A DNA stretch of 64,000 nt from Lepeophtheirus salmonis (taxonomy: Eukaryota > Arthropoda > Copepoda > Siphonostomatoida > Caligidae): positions 30,023,886 to 30,087,885 of the forward strand of contig NC_052143.2 of assembly GCF_016086655.4 (NCBI RefSeq), given 5' to 3'. Shown piece after piece: positions 55,931-64,000 of the stretch. Each line of letters begins with the position of its first letter. Positions within the stretch are counted from its first letter, which is position 1. The translations under genes and the position numbers were made by a program. The notes under the pieces are model-generated. The model worked only from the letters and a program-made list of their open reading frames with translations, did no database searches and was not told the DNA's origin.

Positions 55931-57839
55931 CAATGTAGTCTAATTGATTTTGTAAAATATTACTTATTTGTAATTTCATTGGCATCAGAAAATCTATATG
56001 AAATCACGTGCTACAATTAATACATCTTCCACAAACACAACATTTTTCAACTGAAATAAAAAAGTATTGATTTCAAAAACTTCCATACAGTAAGAGTTTT
56101 ATCCTGGGATTCCTACCGATATTATCTATAACATTTGAAACAAGTTAATTAATTTTCAAAGAAATGAAGTTTATATACTACATTTTATCTTTTAAAGTTA
56201 TGAATCATCACATTGGCAAAGAATGTACATTATATATAACGGAAATCTAAAATAAAGAATTGAAAAGAGGGAGGATCGAATTATGATAAATTGATTAACA
56301 ATAATAATATTATAGTAGAAAGTAGTGTACGTCTGCCATTTTCATTTCTTCCCAGATTATTCTTTGAAATTTTACTAATAACATAATTACTAAGTATCTT
56401 TGAAGGGTTGATTCTAAGTTATTCATCCGAACAAGTATTTTAAATTATGAAATGTACAAATCATAGTCTTTTGTATATTTTTTGAGCAAATGATAAGCCC
56501 AAAATACATTTAAAAAACTTAAGAATAAAATATTAAGTATTTATTGCATACATATTCCCAAGAAAAATTAGGATTTTTATAAGCGTAACTCCATTTTGCA
56601 TTTGATTTAATGAATAAAATTATTTTATTAAGAATTATTACACAAACTATAATTTCAGAAGATTCTATTCAGTTTGTAAAAATAGTGTGTTGTATCTAAA
56701 TATAAAATAATAGTAATTCAATGACGACTTAACAAAATGAGGGGGGACATCATTAAAAAAATACCTATAAGAAAATTTAATTTTCTATTCAAATGTTGAA
56801 ACGATTATTCCATTAAAAATTAGAAGTGTATTACCAGAAATTAGAAAAAAATCAATGGAAGAACAAAGCTTATTAGAAGCTTCATATAGTAGTCAATCAG
56901 TGAGATGAGCGAATGTGAAACCTATGCACGAGCTACATGTTCTTATAATAATAATTATAAATTACTTTTTCACATTCATTGCAGACAGAATGTACTTTTT
57001 TGCACAAAACTACTAATTATGCTAGTATAAAATAAAGTAAAATGAAATAATAATACTTAGCGAACAAATGATAATGGCATGGGGACTAAAGTGTTTCTTA
57101 TTTTTAATTTTGTTGAAATGTTTGGGGTACCAGGTCAAAATCTGGTTGTTTCTTCTAGAAATACAATTGGCAAAGTTTGAGCAAAATCGAACAATGTTTA
57201 AAGGAAGTTCAACTACTTAAAAGTTTTAAAAATTGACTTATTTCTCAATTATTTTGAAAAAGGTTCAGGATGCAGCTATTTTTCAGAACTTTTCAAAGAC
57301 ATATTATTGTTGCTCTGAGAAAAAAAAAATTGAATGTAAATACAATGCAAAATAGTTGAAAAAAAAATTATATATCTGGAAGGTGTTGCTTGAAATTTTT
57401 ATATATTTTTCTACTGCAAAATAAGACTCTACGCTTTGGCTGTGTTGTTTCTTAATTTGGGATGTAAAATCAGCTCTACTTATCAGTCTTTCATAGGTGT
57501 CTAGAATTTCAAATCTCCCTGAATGAAGCATCATTTTCATATGCATATATGGAGTACCTTTGTTTACAGTTTAAATCCATTTGGTATAGAACTATCCGTG
57601 TATTTCCACTTTTAATTATAATAATTGAAGATTATATACTAACAAATAATACTACACAATACTTTGTAGTTTCCTCTCAAGTTAATTAGCACAGATGCTT
57701 ATTTGAACAAAGGTAGAAAGGAGCTAATTTAATGAAATATTTTTAATAGAGGAAAAGGTAAGTAGGATCTTAGTTTATTCAACCTAAGTAGTGTATCTAA
57801 ATATCAAAGTGCAAAGAAAGACACTCTTGAAAAAAGACT
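55931..57839. other. AT-rich stretch with nothing recognised
   Basis: Short ORFs only. Confidence 0.45.
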
Positions 57840-59140
57840 GCCTATGAAATGCAACCTCTGACCATGTTAAAAATGTTACCATCAAAATTTGCTCCAATTT
57901 CTTTTTGAACAAGTCCATTGATTATGGTTTTACGTAAATTTATTGCAATTATTGCACTAAAAGTATTTATATTCATGGCAGTCTTTATCATTTCTGCTGT
58001 ATTTAACGTTATGTACTATATATGCCTTTTGGGCATGAATCCAATTTTTTCCACAGGAATGATGCTGGTTACAGTAGGCATTATCTTATGAATAATTGTA
58101 TCAGTTATGATTTTGTATAAAACTTCAAGTAGATTTATTGGACGCAAGGTTGTTGGATCAGAAGTGGAGCTATAAGGTTTTGGTGTAAGTGTAATGATTC
58201 CGTGAATTAAGATAAAGGCATAATTTCTGTTTTCCTTTATGCCTCGATATACTTCTTGAAATTTATCTTGGAAAAAAACCCCACTACTCTCTTTTACTAT
58301 TTTCTTTCTCATACCATGATGTTCTTCCATGTTAATTTTTTCCGAGAGATTATTAGAGTGTTTTTTTTTATATTTTTCAAAAGATGATGCTTCAATTTCC
58401 ACATGATATGAATCTTCACTTATCTGTCCAAAGCAATGTATATATTTTCTAAAAGAGAGTCTCCAATACTCAAACATGATTTTTGTGTCAGCTTAATTTG
58501 TTGATTAAATGATTCCGTGGATTGAAGCTGAGTTTCTAATTTTCTAATCTTGCCTTCCCTTTTGCTTCTTTTACACTCCATTTCTTCAATTGGGTTCCTT
58601 TTAACTCCATTAAACAAGGACTTGATATGTTTGTTGCAATGTTTGGATTAGCCTTATCAAATTCTAGGGAAAAACCCTATCTATGAATTTTTTGTTTTTC
58701 AATATCTTCTTTGGAAGAACCCATCTCGATTTTTGTCTACAAAGTGAGAGTCTGAAAGTGAGTGTTTTATGGTCCTAACGTCCGTTATTCACTATTTTGA
58801 TGTTTTTCATTATTTGGTTAGTTCCCTACTAATAGTTATATGATCTATGCGACTTTTTTTGGTTTTAGTGAACCACATTTCAACAAAACTGCCCTTATGC
58901 CAGTATTAAATTGCATCAAGCATTCCTAAGTCCTCCATCAGATTCTTCAAAACGTTCCTAGATTTTAAGTTATATTCTCCTCGACAGTTGATGTAGTCAG
59001 AGTCTTTATCGAAAAATAAATTTAAATCCTCTACCATTATTATTTTTACGTTCCCAAGATTATTTAGTATGTTGTATATTTCTTCGTAAAATTCCGCTCT
59101 GTCTTCATTTGGACCATTTCTAAAAAATATGTACTAATCT
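57840..59140 (-). pseudogene. LINE ORF2 remnant: endonuclease and start of RT
   Basis: From 59140 downward the endonuclease end is clear: 'NNLGNVKIIMVEDLNLFFDK' (GDFN-type box), 'DSDYINCRGEYNLKSRNVL', then 'KKSRIDHITISRELTK' near 58850 and 'RTIKHSLSDSHF' (SDH-like box, shifted). A charged linker follows. RT starts in the 153-codon ORF 58016-58477 with 'IHGIITLTPKP', 'LRPINLLEVLYKIITDTIIH' and 'EKIGFMPKRHI'. Beyond the stop at 58016 the frame resumes with an 'AIDLRKAFD'-like stretch near 57940 ('SAIIAINLRKTIINGLV') and fades near 57840, before YxDD. Different from the LINE at 35570-38640. Confidence 0.8.
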
Positions 59141-60358
59141 ACCTCAGTATTACATACATATTACGTATAATAACATTTCAAAGTTTAAATTATTATTTTT
59201 ATGTTATAAATTATATTGTTAAAGAAGTAATAAACTAATAACATATGTATTGCACAAAACAAAATAAAACATTAACACAAATTAACAATTTTAAAGCTGT
59301 TCAGTTACCTCTAAACATAGTTCTATTTAAGATACAATTTCCCATTTGTATTTTTTAATGTAAAAGAACCACTTTAAGACCTTAACAATTCAATAAAATG
59401 AAAATATTGCATGAAAAATATTTTCACTTCATTTCCACTTGTATTTTTTTATCAAAAGAAACGAATCTTGAGCCAACAACCCGGACATTTCAACAAAATA
59501 AGAAATACCTTAATGGACACAATACTGTCTAATATAGTATAAATATTATTAAACAATTAATCATCATTCATCCCTTTGGTTCTGTAAATCCTTTGCCAAA
59601 AAGATAGGCCCTAATTTTAATGAATAAAATGTTAGATCTAAACTTTATATTTTATAATTCACTTGTAAAAAAATACATACTGGTATACTCCCAGGTTGAA
59701 ATATAATGATTGTTTTTTCAATCAAAAACTCCTTTATATCTGTTCAAAAATGATTTCTTCCAGGAAGATATAATAATTGTAACACATAACTTCACATAGA
59801 TGCAGATGAAATAAAAAGGAAGTAAGGTTGTACAAAGCCAATAAGGTTTTATCGATTGATTTTTAAATATAAAAATACACTATCCTCAACATGAGGTTAT
59901 GTGATTCAGCCTTGGTCCACTTCAGATATTAGTAGACCTCAATGTGAGTGTGTATATGTATTTCCAATGTTACTCGTATAAGTTTAGGAAACAAGAAAAT
60001 AGCTAGGCAGCAAACTGATTCTATAAATATCTTCCTATTTCTGGTGACGTCATTGGGAGAACTCTTGGTTATTCATAAATACTACATAAGTTTAAAAAAT
60101 AAAAGTTGTCATTATCATAGAAGTCGTTACAAAAAGTAAATTCTAAAATTTCATAAATTATTAAGAAGCTCTTATTAATTCAATGAAAATCATAAGTAAC
60201 TCATGGATACTTACAGAGTTATCTTCCTTGGCAAAAAGGTACACTGATGTCAATCAAATCTGTTTACTAAGAGTCGTCAAAATGACGTCACACGAAACAG
60301 AAAGGAAGTTATTTATTTTTATAATAAATCTGCTGCGCTTGCCCAGCCATTTTCTTGG
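59141..60358. other. AT-rich stretch with nothing recognised
   Basis: Short ORFs only. The 68-codon ORF at 60183-60389 runs into the next repeat. Confidence 0.45.
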
Positions 60359-60760
60359 TGCCAGGGGCGTATTCAGGATTATATTTTAGGGAGGGGGGAG
60401 GTCTTGGTATACAATTCCAATCTCAGATATTCAATTTTTTGGAAAAAATTTAAAAATCCATAGCTATTCATAAAAAATTAGTTTCTTTTCAAAAATTAAT
60501 AGCATTTCTCAAAAAATCCAGAGCTGTTCAAAAAAATTTAATATTTTTGAAGAAAATTTCAAAATCCACAGCTATTCACTAAAAATTTTTTGTTTTTTTT
60601 AATTTCAAGTGTTAAATTTTTGCAGAGAATTTAAAAAAATCTGTAATTATTCACAGAAAATAAGAGTTTTTGGAAAAAAAATTCAAAAATTCTTAAACTA
60701 AAATTTCTAGTAAGAATCAAAAATTTACTTATTTCGGTGGGGGGCTACAACCCCTACAGT
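60359..60760. repeat. Short repeat with G-rich ends and internal tandem units
   Basis: Starts GCCAGGGGCGTATTCAGG and ends near GGTGGGGGGCTACAACCCC. Between lie about four degenerate units of roughly 55-60 bases containing 'AAATCCAYAGCTATTCA' and T/A runs. 'AGGGGCGTA-CCAGG' ends are common on small invertebrate repeats. No TSD or inverted pair was established. Confidence 0.5.
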
Positions 60761-63105
60761 TCTCCCCTGCAGACATGCTGGTTGCCTAACCTTGTTCTAG
60801 TAACAATGTATATTCCCCATTTTCGTCCATCAAAACCAGAGTTTCTGCTAAAACTAAGTACTTATTGCCACCCCATAAACACGCATCTACTCTTGCAAAT
60901 TCTATATCTTTTTCCTCGTCCGTTCTCAACACGTTGATGTTGAAAAAAGTTATATTTTTTGTGCAACGAGTTAAGAGTTAATATTTTTCATTAAGAAATG
61001 AAGTACATAAAGTCTTCCTCTTTGTAGGCTACAATTGTGATAATAGCAATCAGTAACATTAATTAGTAACATAGAAAAAGGGGCAAAATTTGCTGAACTA
61101 CCGTAACATAAAACAAATTTACTTACACCTAGAATAAAGCTTGTAGCCTCGTCTATGACCCTTAATTGTCAATGGTATAGAGAAATTGAAAGTGGCTATA
61201 TTCATGACTAAATCGTTACAACAACAACATCAACATAGAACAACTGTAGGATATTCCCGATGCTACAACATTCGTGACTGGTTAACACAAGAGCAAGTTA
61301 ACGTGGGTTAACGCATCTATTGTTTGTTTACACATCCAAGTGTATATACTTCTATATACATATAAAATTTTGCGAGAGCATCTCTTCTCCGATAGAATTT
61401 ATATAGATAACTTAGATATGAACACCAATATAGATGGGGTAACCTGTTTTTATATTGATTTTTCAACAAAATTGTGTCTCGACTAAATTGATGTAGAAAC
61501 AGGTCCTGGAAACATTTTTAGTGATAACTTATTCTGTCAAATTAACTTTCTTCACATGATACTGTTCGTTAAGTTATATTTGGGATATTTTTCGAATAGT
61601 TAATTGCAAGCCCCGCCATTTAAGATAATATTTGAACATTAATAATATATTATTAAACTATTTTCCTATGGTCATTCTTGATTCTATATGCTAGAAGTTG
61701 GAATAGTAAGTGAAAAGAATAATAAATCCAATTCAAAGTGAGAGTAGACCATATATCATAGCCTATTCTCAATGATTTAGGACAAAATGAAGGAAGAAAG
61801 AAGATCCAATCCAGATTTACTTGTTTAAATTGAGTGACCGCATTGAATTTTCAATCAAGAATTTAATTTGATGATGACTTAAACATCAAATATTTAGAAA
61901 ATTCATAGAAAAGATACTAGATCAATAACTTAACACTTTTCACAATATTATTATTTTACCGGAAAAAAATAAATTGTGTGGATGAAGTGTATTTTTTTAT
62001 CAATTAAAATTATCATAATAATTTTTTTTTATGTAAAAATAGCAAGAAAAGAAAAAATGAAGTTTTTTCCTTTTTCTCTTTACAATTCCAGGATCTTTTT
62101 ATGCTGCCTCTACATATTTGTACTCTGACAAACTATCCTCAATTTCTATCTACCAATTAAATTAACCCATTGAAGGACCCGGAAATTCCACGAACAGTAG
62201 CAAAAGACTGTCAAAAATAAAATAATCAACAATTAATATGTTTTATTTAAAATGGGCCATATGGGCCCAATCTAAGCCTTTGAAACCAAACAAAGTTTTT
62301 AAAATATAGCCACATCTATGCAATATCATAACTCATCCCACAAATTTGAATACAAGGCCTATGATTGACTCAAATATATCTATGTATATAGGATTTTTCT
62401 CCTATTCATGATCGGTGTTCAAGATTTTGTTTATGTTGATTCACTAATTTTGTAATTGTTATTCTCTCTGCCAACACTTGATTAAAATAAACATTTGACT
62501 TATAATGTATGGAAAACAATGTTTTACCTTGATTTAATTCATCGTTTTCCACTTTTCCTTCAAGAAATTTTCCTCGCGTATTTTTTCTATGTAACGTAGA
62601 ATACTCAATTTTATAGCACATCCATCATTCTGTAGTAAGAAAACCGTACAAGTGTATAGGAAAATGTACGTTTTAAGACTCTATAATAAATGATGAAAAA
62701 TACAATATCTTAGGGCATTGGAAAGAAAAAACGATAACATTAATAACAAGGGATCAAAACAAATTTGAATTATTAAAAACTGAATTATTATTTGAATTTA
62801 AAAGTAAATTCAAATAATTTATTTTTATTTTACAATTCATTATTCATTTTGACTTTACTTATCACATAAGAGAAGTGGTGTTTACAATGATAAATTGTTC
62901 ACATTTCTTTAACACTCAAGTGCATGCATTAAAATATATAAGACAATAATTTCTGACAAAAAATTCTTTTTTTGACAATAATAAATCTTTTTGAAATTAT
63001 ATTTTAATCTAAATTAGATTAGAATAAGATTTTCTTTATTTTGCTATTTTTTTATATAGATAATCAAAAGTTTAAAACTAAAATCACAATCACTTTTACT
63101 ATAAC
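60761..63105. other. AT-rich stretch with nothing recognised
   Basis: Possible 3' flank of the ORF that follows (the ORF reads leftward). An AATAAA-type signal is hard to single out in such AT-rich DNA. Confidence 0.4.
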
Positions 63106-63840
63106 TTATTCTTCATATCTACAAACTTTAAACTTTAGTTTTACGAGGTGCTCTATTTGAACAAATAGCTCTCTTTTACGTTGTTTATGTAGGCGACCTT
63201 TTCCTATAGACTTCCATCTACTATCCATGACGAGGCTCCCAGTTTCACTACCACAAACACCAGCACTCTTCAAATCAGTACTTTCAAAAACACTACAAAA
63301 AATATCATCAAAATTATCGATAGAGTCCTTGGCTTGGCTAATCTCACTCTCACACTGCAATGGGCTCTGAAACACTCTCTCCATATTGTCAAATAAATCA
63401 TCCCCTTCGTGAAATGCACTTTGTAATCTTGTAAAACTAAAATACTGGTCCTCTGAAAGCACATCCGTGATTTGTATATCCTCATATAATTTGGTGTGTT
63501 TCAAAAGATCTTCACGTGGAGGATAATCGAAACTATCTGGAGATATGAAATCCCCCGCATAATCGAAGGAGTTGTTATAGGATTCCATCTGCATATATGA
63601 ATTATTCACAATTTGCAGGTCTGACTCTAATATGGAGTAGAATTGATCAAATTCGAAGGCTTCTAATGATGAATGTATTAGTGAGTTCCTTTCCGTAAAA
63701 ACTTCGTCGTAATGTAAATTGCGTCCATTGATGTTTAAAAAGTTTAAGCCCTGAGTATCGGATATCCGTTCATTCCTTGCTTCGGTTTCCACACCCCACT
63801 TCACATCGTTGTTGGTGCACTTACCCATTTTTTTCTCCAA
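63106..63840 (-). CDS. Unrecognised acidic 244-residue protein, best host-gene candidate
   Basis: One uninterrupted ORF, the longest here not explained by a mobile element. Start at the first Met (63838-63840); a second Met at residue 5 is also plausible ('MEKKMGKC'). Residues 1-200 are Asp/Glu/Ser/Phe-rich with short hydrophobic-acidic clusters ('EAFEFDQFYSILESDLQ', 'DSIDNFDDIFCSVFESTD'), as seen in activation or protein-binding regions. The last 40 residues are basic ('RWKSIGKGRLHKQRKRELF') and could be nuclear-targeting or nucleic-acid binding. There is no signal peptide or membrane span. GC and codon use look more gene-like than the flanks. It may be a whole intronless gene or the first exon of a longer one. 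No family recognised. Confidence 0.6.
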   Translation of the reverse strand: MEKKMGKCTNNDVKWGVETEARNERISDTQGLNFLNINGRNLHYDEVFTERNSLIHSSLEAFEFDQFYSILESDLQIVNNSYMQMESYNNSFDYAGDFISPDSFDYPPREDLLKHTKLYEDIQITDVLSEDQYFSFTRLQSAFHEGDDLFDNMERVFQSPLQCESEISQAKDSIDNFDDIFCSVFESTDLKSAGVCGSETGSLVMDSRWKSIGKGRLHKQRKRELFVQIEHLVKLKFKVCRYEE

Positions 63841-63957
63841 CCGGTTATGTCAAAATAGATACTGAGCTAATGATAAATTATTTTCAACTGAGGAAATATT
63901 TTTTTCATCGGCTACTACTTTAACAGTCTTTCCTTTTATGAAGCTTCAAATGTTTGT

Positions 63958-63977
63958 AGGAGGTTCAAGAACCTCCT
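63958..63977. promoter_or_regulatory. Perfect 9-2-9 palindrome upstream of the acidic ORF
   Basis: AGGAGGTTC-AA-GAACCTCCT, about 120 bases upstream of the start codon at 63840. It contains TTCnnGAA, the inverted unit of a heat-shock element, and AGGTTC half-sites that loosely recall nuclear-receptor sites. Either role is inference. Confidence 0.35.
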
Positions 63978-64000
63978 TTCAACAGTATGTGTGATTATTT

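Noticed and set aside
55691..55985. Two overlapping ORFs of 80 and 78 codons on the minus strand
   Set aside because: Lie in hAT-like repeat debris; no conserved motif.
1..64000. tRNA or rRNA genes
   Set aside because: No cloverleaf-like or conserved rRNA segments were recognised by eye; a tRNA covariance search would be needed to exclude a decayed copy.

Overview
This is animal nuclear DNA. It is strongly AT-rich and gene-poor, has no operons, and is filled with decayed mobile elements. The high density of Tc1/mariner-type transposons with DD37D spacing, alongside Ty3/gypsy, jockey-like LINE and hAT-like debris, suggests an arthropod; a parasitic copepod of the sea-louse kind is my best guess. 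That guess is inference from general knowledge, because no single-copy host gene in the window fixes the species. No rRNA, tRNA or CRISPR array is visible, and no host gene is certain.

Layout. 1-3410: a Ty3/gypsy element (gag, zinc knuckles, protease, truncated RT, RNase H, integrase) entering from the left edge. 6172-11430: a cluster of Tc1/mariner copies, one of which (B) sits inside another (A) at a TA site. 14960-17581: an internally deleted mariner copy beside a second, collapsed gypsy element. 19790-24860: four mariner remnants. 24957-25795: an unrecognised hydrophobic ORF beside an 18-bp minisatellite. 27906-29510: Tc1-type remnants. 29623-29979: a possible pair of host exons. 31387-33660: two more mariner remnants. 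35570-38640: a LINE on the minus strand. 39200-42043: a three-level nest (mariner E, holding a solo-LTR-like repeat, holding mariner F). 44489-46080: an interspersed repeat interrupted by a small Mutator-like element. 46723-47951: a near full-length mariner. 49730-52035: two related deletion derivatives. 53534-53812: the second solo LTR. 55229-55930: the second copy of the interspersed repeat. 57840-59140: another LINE. 63106-63840: the best host-gene candidate, a 244-codon acidic ORF on the minus strand.

How the parts relate. The sequence records repeated waves of transposition. At least eight sequence groups of DD37D-like transposase remnants coexist. Four copies of one group (14960-15666, 33085-33660, 49730-50568, 51415-52035) share the same internal deletion, so one defective copy appears to have been multiplied by a transposase supplied elsewhere. 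Insertions inside insertions, with target duplications still readable, give a relative order of events. Both gypsy elements and the LINE at 35570-38640 have lost the palm (YxDD) part of reverse transcriptase, and every transposase copy has a stop, frameshift or deletion, so nothing here looks autonomous. I saw no convincing new multi-gene system. The most informative structures are the nested insertions, the deletion-derivative family, the small Mutator-like element and a few unexplained open frames.
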